NCBI GenBank assembly: GCA_037042915.1
Contig: CM073196.1
Location: 2,852,001 to 2,916,000, forward strand
DNA: 64,000 bases
Direction: 5' to 3'
Source: Auricularia sp. M13
Taxonomy: Eukaryota > Basidiomycota > Agaricomycetes > Auriculariales > Auriculariaceae
Part shown: positions 35,518-47,637 of the stretch, one piece after another
How the letters are laid out: the number at the start of each line of letters is the position of its first letter
Position numbering within the stretch: position 1 is the stretch's first letter
Notes under the pieces: generated by a model
What the model saw: only the letters and a program-made list of their open reading frames with translations
Told to the model about the DNA's origin: nothing
Database searches by the model: none
Position numbers and translations under genes: made by a program

Positions 35518-36998
35518 CTACTGGTTCTGGCACTGCACGCGCGGCTGGCCCTCGTCATCCTCGTCCATGGCGTCGTCTGACCGACTGCGTTCTGCCTTCC
35601 GGCGCTGGCGGGCATCGAGCTCCTCCAGTTCGACTTCGTCGACGATGAAGCCCTTTGGCACGCTCGGCAACGGCATGCGTGGGGGTAGCGCAGCCTCCAG
35701 GTGGGGGATGAGGGAGGGATCGATGCTGTCCGGGAAAACAACGTTAAACTTGATGTACAGGTCGCCGGGTTCGTGGTGCCGTTGCGAGGGCATGCCCTGG
35801 CCAGGGATAACCTTCTCATGACCTGGCGAAGTCAAGTTTAGATCGGAAATGGAATGACGGTGGACGAGGCTAACGCACCAGGCTTGATAACTTCGCCGGG
35901 TCTGATGTTGACGTGCAATACGCGGTCGTCGAGATGCTTGATGGAGAACTGGCCGCCACCGAGGGCTGAGAGCAGGTCGATGTCGAGATCGTGATAGAGG
36001 TCGGTGTCCTTGCGCCTGAAGCGCTCGTGCGGCTTCTCCTCGACGACGATGACGACGTCGCCGGGCACGGTGTCGGGCGCCTGGTCGGACTCGCCGTGGA
36101 AGACGATGGTGGATCCGCCCTTCATGCCCTTGTCGATGTGGACGTCGAGCATCTTGCGCTCCTGGACGGTCTTCTTGCCGTTGCAGGTCTTGCAGCGGTC
36201 CTTCTCCTTGATGATCTCGCCCGAGCCGTCGCACTCTGTGCAGGCCTGCTGGATCTGCTGGATCATGGGCCCCATCTGGCGCATGAGCACGCGCACGCCG
36301 CGGCCGCCGCAGCCGGGACATTGCTTGACTGCGCCCTCCTTGCCGCCCTTGCCGCTGCACTTGGTGCAGATGACGTGCCGGGTGAGCGCGAGACGCGAGG
36401 TCTTGCCACGGTAGAGCTCCTCGAGCGTCACGTGCACGCGGTGGACGAGGTCCTTGCCCTTGCGCGGACCCGACGGCCGAGACGGGCCACCGCCGCCGAA
36501 GAAGCCGCCGCCGCCGCCACCGAAGAGTTGCGAGAAGAGATCGTGGGCGTCCATGCCGCCCATGCCGCCCTGCTCGGACAGACCCGCCTCGCCGCGTGCA
36601 TCGTAGCTGGCACAAGATCAGCATCCAGCAGCGGCGACGAGCCGAAGCAGACATACATTGAACGCTTTTGCGGGTCAGAAAGGACCTCGTAACTGGCCGG
36701 GCACAGTCAGCTCAGCACGATGGCGACGGACGGCGAGCGGACGTACGCATGAGTGACCTCCTTGAACAGCTCGGGGTCGCCGCCCTTGTCGGGATGCAGA
36801 CGCAGGGCGCTGCGGGCGGGATGAGTCAGCGTGCAGTGACGACAGCAATGAGCTCACCGTTTGCGGTATGCTTTTTTCAAGTCAGCTTCTGAGGCATCGG
36901 GAGAGACCTCGAGCAAATCGTAGTACTTCCTGCAGACCGGCCGTGAGCTCGCAGACGGCAGGGACCGCGGGCAGCAGCGCTCACGTCTCTTTGACCAT
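35518..36998 (-). CDS. YDJ1: Type I DnaJ co-chaperone, Ydj1/Mas5 type
   Basis: Exons (minus) 36998-36985, 36929-36858, 36809-36747, 36692-36657, 36606-35879 and 35822-35518 give 405 residues. J domain with HPD at 34-36 (LRLHPDKGGD), Gly/Phe-rich linker (GGGGGGFFGGGG), four CxxCxGxG zinc repeats (CTKCSGKG, CPGCGGRG, CTECDGSG, CKTCNGKK), client-binding beta domains and a C-terminal CaaX box CQNQ. Ydj1 delivers unfolded proteins to cytosolic Hsp70 and stimulates its ATPase; farnesylation attaches part of the pool to ER and mitochondrial surfaces. The J domain is cut by four introns and the first exon is only 14 nt. The gap to the downstream end of URA6 (286 bp) should hold its promoter. Confidence 0.95.
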
Positions 36999-37284
36999 CC
37001 TGTCTGGTAGCGGAGAGCGGAGGGAAAGCCTTGGGCTGTGTGGCGAGCGCGGACGGGCGCGGGTCTATATCAACCGAATTGCATGGAATGTCAAGGAATT
37101 TGTGCCCTTCGCGCGCCTTCCACCATTATCCCGGCCTCACAGCCTTACTCAACCCGCACGCCTCGCCTCTCCCTGCCCGCCTGGAGCGTATGGAGTTGAG
37201 TGGGCGTGTCTGTATGCGGGAGCGCCGGAAAATACACAGAATTTCTATATCGAGCCTGAGAAACAACACAGCATGTGCATCCAT

Positions 37285-38210
<926 letters not shown>

Positions 38211-38214
<4 letters not shown>

Positions 38215-38378
38215 GACTGCTTGGGGCCGGGCTTGACGCGGTCGTCCTTGAACTCGTGCTTGGGGCGGGAAGCGGGGAACTGGGCCTCTCTGTACTTGAT
38301 GAGCAGGGCGTAGGCTCCAAAGCCGGCAGCAGCGACGGCGAGAAACGCGAGCGGGTTCGGCGCGCTGCGAGGGGACAT
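38211..38378 (-). CDS. Small predicted membrane protein (55 aa) overlapping URA6
   Basis: An intronless ORF from ATG 38378 to TGA 38213-38211. Residues 8-27 form one hydrophobic helix (NPLAFLAVAAAGFGAYALLI) followed by a basic stop-transfer (KYRE) and a hydrophilic, Pro/Lys-rich tail ending KPGPKQS. Third codon positions are almost all G or C, as in neighbouring real genes, which argues for genuine coding. The layout (short N-terminus, single helix, positive-outside tail) resembles small mitochondrial inner-membrane proteins, but I do not recognise the family. The TGA shares two bases with the URA6 ATG (ATGA). The upstream 51 bp to the divergent VPS2 ATG is the only obvious promoter for both ORFs. 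Confidence 0.65.
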
Positions 38379-38429
38379 GGCCCTTCTCGATCTCCGCCAC
38401 GCGCGCTTCGAATCGTCCGTCCGTCTGCG
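38379..38429. promoter_or_regulatory. Divergent small-ORF/VPS2 promoter (51 bp)
   Basis: 51 bp between the small membrane-protein ATG (minus) and the VPS2 ATG (plus). No TATA motif. If URA6 is expressed from the same transcript, this interval drives VPS2 one way and the small ORF plus URA6 the other. Inference. Confidence 0.35.
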
Positions 38430-39375
38430 ATGAACATCCTCGTCAGTCGCCCCCTGCTCCCTGCGCCCTGGCAGCATACACTCAGCCCGTCCCTCCTAGG
38501 AAACCCTCTTTGGCCGCAGCGTGACGCCCGCCGAGCGCCTGCGCCAGCACAAGCGCTCCCTCGACAAGGCCCAGCGCGAGCTCGACCGCGAGCGCACCAA
38601 GCTCGAGGCCCAGGAGAAGAAGCTCGTCATGGACATCAAGAAGAGCGCCAAGGCCGGCCAGATCGTTCGCTCAGTAATATCACTTGCTCGCCCACCACTG
38701 ACTGACGCGCGTACCGCAGTCGGCATGCAAGGTCATGGCCAAGGACCTCGTCCGCACGCGCCGCTACGTACAGAAATTCTACCAAATGCGCACCCAGCTC
38801 CAGGCGGTCGGTCTGCGCATCCAGACCCTGCGGTCCAACCAGCAAATGGCAGAGGCCATGCGCGGTGCATCTCGAGTGCGGACCGCATCCTGCACTCCCA
38901 CGTCTCTCTGACCGTCGCCACAGGCCATGGCGAGCATGAACCGCGGCATGAACCTGCCGCAGATACAGAAGATCATGGCCGAGTTCGAGAAGGAGAGCGC
39001 GACGATGGACATGAAGGAGGAGATGATGTCAGAAGCCGTCGACGACGTGATGGACGACGACCTCGAGGACGAGGAGGAGGAGGGCGACAAGATCCTCAAG
39101 GAGGTCCTCGACGAGATTGGCGTCAATCTCTCCCAGCAGGTCCGTCCGCCACCCGCGCGTCGCCACTTGTCACTGACTCCGCGCGTCTCCAGCTCACGGA
39201 TGCACCAAGCGGCATCGCATCGGCAGCACCGCTGGCCAACCAGCGCCAAGCCATCGCAGAAGGCGCAGGTCCTGCACCTGCTGCGCCCGCAACCGCCCCA
39301 GCCGCAGTCAACAAGGGACCAATGTCGGACGAGGACGAGCTTCAGGCGCGGCTCGACAACCTGCGCAAAGGATAG
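38430..39375 (+). CDS. VPS2: ESCRT-III subunit Vps2 (CHMP2)
   Basis: Exons 38430-38441, 38500-38664, 38720-38875, 38924-39139 and 39193-39375 give 243 residues. The family start MNILETLFGR followed by TPAERLR is rebuilt across a 12 nt first exon; then a basic N-terminal hairpin (DRERTKLEAQEKKLVMDIKK, MAKDLVRTRRYVQKF), MNLPQIQKIM, an acidic region and the C-terminal MIM1 motif LQARLDNLRKG. Vps2 co-polymerises with Vps24 on endosomes and recruits the Vps4 ATPase for multivesicular-body sorting and membrane scission. Introns 1-4 are all GT-AG. Convergent with COG4 (82 bp between stops). Confidence 0.93.
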
Positions 39376-39457
39376 ACGCTTTCTTTTCTCCCGGAAACCT
39401 GCCTGCTGCTTTCTATCCGTGCTGTTGTACATCTATATTCCCGCGACGCCAAAGACA

Positions 39458-42016
39458 CTATGATATCCGCAACGCCACCACCGACCGCGCCTCGGCGATG
39501 CTCAACCGCCATGTGATCCCCGACCCGTTGTAGAACTCGTCGAGGTCCTCCTCCTGAATCGAATTTGTGAGACAAACGACAGTACAGAGGGAAGCAGGAC
39601 GAACCTGGTCGAGATTCAACAGCGTCGAGATCTGTTGTAATCTTTGGAATCGTTCCCGCACAGCACCGAACGAAACTTGGTTAGACAGGAAGGACGTGAT
39701 GAATCTCAAATCCTGGTCAAAGCGTATTGCTCCCAGCTGAAATCGCAGTCAGCACCAAGAAGAATCAATGCATAAAACGTACTTCAGTAAACCGGAGCCC
39801 AAAGATATACCGCTCCCAGGGTCGCACGATCATGTCGACGATGAACGTGAAGAACACTCGATAGTTCTCCTCGGTGAACGCGTCCTTGAACACATCCGCC
39901 GTGCCCTCCCATGCGCGCACAAAACGCGTGCGCACGAGATCCTTCTGTTCCGCCTCCGCGTACGCTTCGTCATCCAGCACATAAGTCACGTCCTTGTAGA
40001 TGTCGGGCCACAGCATGCGCAGCCGTGGCCGCACAACCTGGTTGAACAGCTGCTCGACGCCAGCCTGTGATATGATGAGCACGCTGTCGCCGCAGGGCGT
40101 GACGTAGAAAATGAACGACCTTGAGCACCGAGCGCAGCGCCGTCGTCTCCGCTCCCAAGTTCTTCATGGACGACTTGACGCTTTCCACATCCTCGTCGAC
40201 AAAATGTTGCTCAATCGCCGGACTACCAACAAACTCGTCTTTCAGCCTCTCAAGATGGCTGGCCGCGAGGTCCAAGTCATTAAGATGCACAATGTAGGCG
40301 TTGCGCGCGTCGCGCTCGCCCTTCTCGCTGCGCGCGCCCGCGACGCCAGGGCGGTACAAGTCGTCCATCTTGCGCCGGAGCACGGCCACAAAGTCGCGCT
40401 GCAGGATCTCCCGCAGCGCGGCCGTGGTGCGCTGGACGGTCGCAGACGAGCCCGTCGTCAGCAGCCGCACCAGCGCGAGTTTTAGGACGTAGAACACGTC
40501 GTCGGGGAGCGTCGTCGTTGTCGGGCCCGCGCCGGACGAGGTGGGCTGCGCGAGTCGGTGGGCCTTGTCCACAATCACGCGGAGATACCACGATTCCAGC
40601 GGCAGGTAGTACTGCGCCAGCACGGCCTCGATGGCCCTGCGGCACCCGCAGTCGTCCACTATGCTCGTGTCGACGGGGGCGGTTGGCTCGGGCGGCTCGG
40701 GTGTGTCGTCGTCTGCGCTGGGAGTGGAGAGCGCGTCCTCTTGTAGACGCGTGACGATGAATTTGCGGAAGACGGCCCAGCGCGAGGCGATGCCTGCAAG
40801 TTCGGAGAGGACTTTGTCAATCTCGCGAGGGTCGACGGTATCTTCGGCAGTGACTGTCGTCTGTGTGCCTTGTCTCCGGACGGCGGCAGGTGGTGCAGCA
40901 GGCGTGAATGTCGACGTTTCTGTGAGCTAGTGCATTCGCTCAGCGTCTCGAGACAGATATTAGGCCCGAATAACCTGCCTTTCGCTTCATGGACCGTTCC
41001 TCTTCCCATCCTTCTAGCAATTGCCTGACGGCGCGCTCGCATTCGTCTAGTAATTTGCCAATGACAGGTGTCATGGAGCCACGACCATAGTACCGTTCGA
41101 CGATAGGCTGGTGCTGATCTATGATGAGCGCTACGCTCTCAAAGAGCGACGTCAGGCTCGCGACAAAGTACATCGGAGAGGATGCTAAACGAGCAGATGC
41201 ATTAGTTTACACGAAGTCGATAGACTGCCATTGCGCACTTTTCGTGTTTGTGGACGCGCGCGAGCTGACAAGATCGACGACGAAGGTCGAGTACGCGTCC
41301 AAGCCCTCTGCCTGCCATCCTACGGACGGGAACAGCTTAAAAAAGCGGCTGGTTGCGACGGCGTCGCGAGCGCGCGCGGCCTTTTCGAAATGCGATTGGA
41401 AGTTGTAAAGCAGCGTGTCGCGCGCCTGCTGTAGGCTCTGCGGGGGTGGCAGCGGCAGCTCAGACGTCGGCTAGCGGTGCATTAGCTCCACGGACACGTC
41501 CTCGGGCTGAGAGATGACGCACTACGGCGACGGACGCGAACTGGCCGTGCAGGACGTCGTGCGGGATGGCCATGACACGCGCGCAATGGCGAGCGGCTGC
41601 CTCCCAGTCCCCGCGCTCTATCGCGTCGTAAAGTGCTGCCAGAGAGCTCTTGCAATGGGTGCTCAGCTTACAGTAATAGGACAGCGCATGCATACACGCA
41701 CCTTGAGCTCGACGACCTGGCCGACGCGCTCCGAGGCCTCGCGTATGCGGCGCATTTCCTCGTCGAGCGTCCTCACGCGGCCGCCAACGCGGTCCGCCGT
41801 CTTTGCGGTCGAAAGGACCTTTGTCTGCAGCAGGCCGGCATCGACTTGCAGCTCGTCAATGAGCGGTCCAAGCTTGCTGAGACGCGCGAGCGAGGCGGAT
41901 ATGGCGGTCTGGTCGGAGACGAGGTCTGCGAGCTCAGTGCTGACCTTCTTCTCGCGCGCCTCGAGCCTGGCGACGCTGGTGAGGACCTGGGAGAGACTGG
42001 TGAGCTGGGCGGCCAT
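39458..42016 (-). CDS. COG4: Conserved oligomeric Golgi complex subunit 4
   Basis: Exons (minus) 42016-41702, 41648-41523, 41470-41239, 41184-40975, 40919-40120, 40064-39783, 39736-39605 and 39553-39458 give 730 residues. An N-terminal coiled coil (LEAREKKVSTELADL) carries the VVELK/Y-D-A-I-E-R-G-D-W-E-A-A-A-R-H pattern of COG4; then RFFKLFP, WEEERSMKRK, VFYVLK, VRPRLRMLW, and the C-terminal signature DEFYNGSGI. COG4 binds SNAREs and the Sly1-type SM protein in lobe A of the COG tether that retains Golgi glycosylation enzymes. Splicing after KRKA uses GT at 40974. Start codon is 84 bp from the divergent myosin V start. Confidence 0.92.
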
Positions 42017-42100
42017 TCGTATACTATTAGAGGGGCGGCGGGGCGGGGCGGAGGCAAAAAGTGATCCGGGGCCTGGCTTGACCTTGAACGACGCGCGACG
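42017..42100. promoter_or_regulatory. Divergent COG4/MYO2 promoter (84 bp)
   Basis: 84 bp of GC-rich sequence with GGGGCGG repeats between the two ATGs; no TATA box. Both genes act in secretory traffic, so co-regulation is plausible but unproven. Confidence 0.4.
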
Positions 42101-45100
42101 ATGGCCGAGGTGTTTGCAAAGGGCACGCGGGTCTGGTTCCAGGACAAGGACATCGGCTGGATATCCGCAGAGGTCACGTCCAACAGGGTCAACGGCGACC
42201 AGGTCAAGCTCACCTTTGTCGACGAGCGCGGCAAGGTACCTGGCGACAGTCGCTGTCCGCCGCCGCCGCCGCTGACCGCCCGCCCGTCCCACAGGAAATC
42301 CAGCTCGAGACGACCGTCCAGGCCATCAGGGCCGGCGACGACTCGCTGCCGCCGCTGCGTAACCCGCCGCTGCTCGAGACGGCAGACGACCTCGCGACGC
42401 TCTCGCATCTCAACGAGCCGTCCGGTGCGCCAGCCTCGCAACCGTTCTTGCCGACGCGCACGCTTATTTTACCCGACCATTCACAGTGCTCCACACTATA
42501 AGAAATCGTTATGCCCAGCACTCGATATACACTTACTCGGGCATCGTGCTCATTGCCGTCAACCCGTTCCAGCGCGTCACGCTCTATGGCCCAGAAATCA
42601 TCCAGGCCTACTCCGGCCGCCGAAAAGGAGAGCTCGAGCCCCATCTCTTCGCCATTGCAGAGGACGCGTACACTCGCATGCAAAAGGACGGCGAGGGCCA
42701 AACCATCATCGTTTCAGGGGAGAGGTTCGTCCGCTTCCCCCGTCTTCGCCCCGCGCCCCCAGCCCCTAATGCCCCCTGCCCAGTGGTGCTGGAAAGACCG
42801 AGTCGGTAAGCCAGCCCATGGCTCTGCTGCCACCGGGCGTCAAACAGCGTTGCTCACCGCCTCCCGTAGGCAAAGCTGATCATGCGCTACCTCGCATCAG
42901 TCAACCCTGAGGGCAAAAAACACAAGCTCAAGAGCTCGCTCGACGAGTCCAGCGAGGTCGAACGCCAGATTCTCGCCACCAATCCCATCCTCGAAGCCTT
43001 TGGTAACGCAAAGACGACGCGTAACGACAACTCGTCACGTTTCGGAAAGTACATTCAGGTCTGTCACATCCTTCCTCTCCAACCCTCGCCTTCCGGTCGC
43101 TTAACGCGGCTGCGCAGATTCTCTTCGACGGAGATACCGAAATCGTCGGTGCGCGAATCCGCACGTACCTGCTCGAACGGTCCCGTCTAGTCTATCAACC
43201 CGAGACCGAGCGCAACTACCACATATTCTACCAGTTGTGCGCTGGCGCACCGCTGAAGGAGCGCAAGGACCTCGGTCTTGACACCGACATCAACAAGTTC
43301 TTTTACCTCAAGCAGGGCGGCCCAAGCTCGACGCCTATTCCTAATGTCGATGACGCGGAGGAGTTCAGACTCACCCAACAAGCTCTCTCGACGGTCGGCA
43401 TCTCGGTCGAGAAGCAATGGGCAGTCTTCAAGTTGCTCGCCGCATTGTTGCACCTCGGTAACATCAAAATCACGCAAGCGCGCAACGATGCCGTGCTGGA
43501 CGACAACGAGCCGTCGATGCTGCTCGCCACGCGCTTCTTGGGCATCACGGCGAGCGAGTTCAAGAAGTGGACGGTCAAGAAGCAAATCGTCACCCGCTCG
43601 GAAAAGATCGTCACGAGCCTCAACGCCCAGCAGGCCACCGTCGTACGAGACTCGGTAGCCAAGTTCGTATACGCGTGCATGTTCGAGTGGCTTGTTGCAA
43701 TCGTCAACGAGAGCTTGGCGGGCGAGAACGGCGAGGCTGCCAGCAAGGCCGAGATGTTCATTGGCGTGCTGGAGTGAGTGACATTGATCCCCCTTGCTGT
43801 CTGTTTCCTGACGGATCGCAGTATCTACGGTTTCGAGCACTTCAAGCGTAACAGCTTCGAACAATTCTGTATCAACTACGCGAACGAGAAGTTGCAACAG
43901 GAGGTATGAGCGCAACTTGTGTCCTCACCTCGAAATATCTAATGTATTGGTCTAGTTCAACGCCCACGTCTTCAAGCTCGAGCAGGAGGAATACGTTCGC
44001 GAGGAAATCCAGTGGAAGTTCATCGACTTTGCCGACAACCAGCCTTGCATCGACCTCATTGAGGGCAAACTCGGAGTTCTCTCGTTGTTGGACGAGGAGT
44101 CGCGCTTGCCTGCTGGCACGGACGCATCGTTCCTGCAGAAACTCCATTCGCAGCTGGACAAGCCCGAGAACAAGAAGGTCTTCAAGAAGCCTCGCTTCGG
44201 CAACACCGCGTTCACCATCGCTCACTACGCTCTTGACGTGACATACGAAGCCGAGGGTTTCATCGAAAAGAACAGGGATACCGTACCCGACGAGCACCTC
44301 GCCTTGCTCGCCTCCACCAAGAACCCGTTCTTGAAGGAAGTTCTCGATGCCGCTCTCGCTTCGACGCGTTCGCCAGACGCGCCACCAGCGTCCCCCTCCG
44401 TGTCGGACTCCGGCAGCCAGTCATCTCGACGGTCGTCGCTGATCCCGGACCCCGGCCGTGTTGCTCTCGTTACCAGCGGCGGCCAAGTCGGGTCTGGTGC
44501 TGGTGGCGCCGGTCCTGGCACGAAACGCGTCGGTGTGACCAAGAAGCCGACGCTCGGCTCCATCTTCAAGGCGTCGCTTGTCAACCTCATGGACACGCTC
44601 AGTGTCACGAACGTGCACTACATCCGCTGCATCAAGCCTAACGAGCAGAAGCGCGCATGGGAGTTCACTCCTCAGCAAGTGCTCGGACAGCTGCGCGCTT
44701 GCGGTGTCCTCGAGACCATCCGCATTTCATGCGCTGGCTACCCGTCGCGATGGACCTACGAGGAGTTCGCGGAGCGGTATTACATGCTGACGCGCTCGCA
44801 AGTCTGGCGGGACGCTCTGCAGAAGAACCAGATCAACCCGCTCTGCGACGCCATCCTGAAGGCGACCATCAACGACGAGGACAAGTACCAGCTGGGTCTG
44901 ACCAAGATCTTCTTCCGCGCCGGCATGCTCGCCTTGCTCGAGTCGCAGCGTTCGGACAGGCTGAACTCGCTGGTGACAATCGTCCAGAAGAACATGCGCA
45001 GGAAGGTGGCCATGAAGAAGTACCAGAACCTCCGTGCGGCTACCATCAAGATCCAGACATGGTGGCGCGGGATTATGGCCAGGAAATTCGTCGACGGCGT

Positions 45101-47637
45101 GCGCCGCGAGACAGCTGCTATTCGCCTGCAGAAGGCGTTACGCCGCTTTATCCGCCGCAAGGAGTTCCTCGAAGTACGGCACGCGGTTATCCGCATACAA
45201 AGCCATATTCGTGGCGCGCAAGCTCGCATCTGGTACAGGGAGGAGCGCGTTGGCTACGCGGCTCGTAGGCTACAGGCCCTCTTCCGCGGTCTTATGGTTC
45301 GCCGCAAGTACAAAAAGGATGTTCAGCACGTCGTCTGGATGCAGTCTTGCGTTCGGAGACGGCAGGCCCGGAAACAGCTCAAAGCCCTGCGCCAGGAGGC
45401 TCGCTCCGTCTCCAAGTTCAAGGAGATCTCGTATCGCCTGGAGAACAAAGTCGTCGAGCTCACGCAGAGCCTGCAGCAACGGAACGCCGAGAAGAAGGAA
45501 CTGAGCAAGCAGCTCAAGGAACTCGAGCAGCAGCTTCAGACCTGGATGTCCAAGCACGAGGATGCGGACGCTCGCTCAAAGCAGCTCCAGGGCGAGTTGC
45601 AGACTGCGAACGCCGAACTGACGCGGAGGGAAGAGCTCCTGGCGACGAAGAAAGAGGTGGAATCGCGTCTGGAGGATGCGCTCAAGAAGGTGCACGAGAA
45701 GGACGAGCTCATCCAGAAGCTGTCGGACGACCTCGCAAAGCAGACCCTTGCCCTCGAGGAGCGCGAGAAGAGCTTGGCAGCTGCGACCGCTGCTGCTGCG
45801 CAGCAACCAGTCAAGACTGTCGAAGATGGTTCGGTCATTGCCACGTTGAAGCGCGAGGTCAGCAGCTTGCGCGAGCAGCTCAACCGCGCGAACGCGCTCA
45901 ACTCCCTCAATGGCAACTCCGTGCGGCGGGCCGACCCGCCCTCGCCGGTGTTCGCGCCGACGCTCAAGCCGTTCGAGAACATGATGGCTACGAACGGAAC
46001 TCCGGCTACGACGCCCAGCAAGAAGCACCAACGCCGACACAGCACAACGGGCGCGTTCTCGACAGACATCAAGACCGTTCGTGATTCGGCGGATGAGCTC
46101 ATGCTTGCTGTCAAGCGCAACCAGCTCAACAACCCGCGTGCGGTGTCGGTGGCTTACAATGGTTTCGATGGCATGATGCCGGCCCGCCGCGCGAATGGTC
46201 TCTCCGATATTTACGACGACCCGGCCGAGGAGAAGATCAAGCTGCTCGACGACGCCTACCGGCTGGACGAAGATGTACTGCAGGGCCTCATCCGTGGTCT
46301 CAAGATCCCGGCGCCGAGTCTCACAAATGCTCCGTCGCCCAAGGAAGTGCTCTTCCCGGCCAACCTGATCAGTCTCGTAACGAACGAGATGTGGAAGTAC
46401 GGTCTTATTGCGGAGAGCGAGCGCTTCCTTGCAAACGTCATGCAGACAGTACAGTCGCATGTCATGGTGAGAGTGCCTGCACTTGTACGCTGTCTTCGTG
46501 ACGCTGATGCCATTCGCAGTCGTTTACCGGCGAAGACGCGATCATGCCCGGCGTTTTCTGGTTGTCCAACGTGCACGAGATCCTGTCGTTCATCTGCCTC
46601 GCAGAGAGCGACATGCTGCAGGGTATCGGCCCGGGTGGAGATCCTTCTGGACGCGAGTTCGAGTGGTCGGATTATGAGCGCCTAGTTTCCATCGTCAAAC
46701 ACGATTTGGACAGCCTGGAGTACAACATCTATCACACCTGGATGGTCGAGACGAAGAAGCGCCTGGCCAAGATGGTCATCCCCGCGCTCATCGAGAGCCA
46801 ATCGTTACCAGGCTTCACGACGAGCGATGGTGGAGGTCGTTTGTTCAACCGCTTGCTTAACAGCAACTCGACGCCAGCGTTCAGCATGGATGACGTTTTG
46901 AACCTGCTCAACAAGGTCTGGAAGTGCCTCAAGAGCTACCACATGGAGGAGTCGGTCATTCAGCAAGTGTTTACCGAGCTCCTGAAGCTCATCGGCGTGA
47001 CGAGCTTTAACGACCTGCTTATGCGCCGCAACTTCTGCTCTTGGAAACGCGGTAAGTACTCTTGTCACTGCTTCGAAAGATCTCATAATAAGCGTCCTAG
47101 CCATGCAAATTCAATACAATATCACGCGAATCGAGGAGTGGTGCAAGTCTCACAACATGCCTGAGGGCACGTTGCAGCTGGAACACCTCACGCAGGCTAC
47201 GAAACTGCTGCAGCTGAAGAAGGTAATCCACATCTCCGCCAGGAAAACTCATCCCATCTAACGCTATTTCACCAGGCTACTGCAGCGGATATTGAGATCA
47301 TTTACGACGTGTGTTGGATGCTCAGCCCATCGCAAATCCAACGAATGTGCACCAACTACTTTGTTGCTGATTATGAGGTCAGTGCTGTGCCAGAATGCAA
47401 GCTCTATGAAAGCTCAAAACATTCCTACAGAACCCGATCTCCCCAGAGATCCTTCGGGTCGTCGCGTCGCGCGTCGTACCCAATGACCGTAATGACCACC
47501 TGCTCCTCGCGCCGGAGAGCGAGGATGTTGGGCCCTATGAACTGCCGCTGCCTCGGGACGTATCTGGGTTGGAGACGTACGTGCCCGCGTACCTGAATGT
47601 GCCGCATCTGCGTCGCCTCGCTGCTCTGGTTGCATGA
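42101..47637 (+). CDS. MYO2: Class V myosin heavy chain
   Basis: Exons 42101-42235, 42295-42424, 42487-42724, 42784-42805, 42870-43058, 43118-43773, 43822-43903, 43956-46466, 46520-47051, 47101-47222, 47276-47377 and 47431-47637 give 1641 residues. N-terminal SH3-like ([15 protein letters not shown]), motor domain with P-loop [10 protein letters not shown] (about 166-175), [10 protein letters not shown] switch I and DIYGFEHF relay; about six IQ motifs (roughly 825-960), a coiled coil (about 980-1130), and a DIL cargo domain (about 1265-1600) with NRLL and [14 protein letters not shown]. This motor carries secretory vesicles and organelles along actin toward the hyphal tip. Exon 4, encoding most of the P-loop, is only 22 nt. 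All eleven introns are GT-AG. Confidence 0.96.

Noticed and set aside
40920-40974. Possible extra GC-AG intron in COG4 after KRK (GCAGGT)
   Set aside because: A canonical GT donor four bases further with acceptor at 40920-40922 gives a 55 nt intron and the same conserved frame.
43187-43915. 242-codon minus-strand frame inside the myosin motor region
   Set aside because: Antisense of a strongly conserved myosin exon; a by-product of codon bias.
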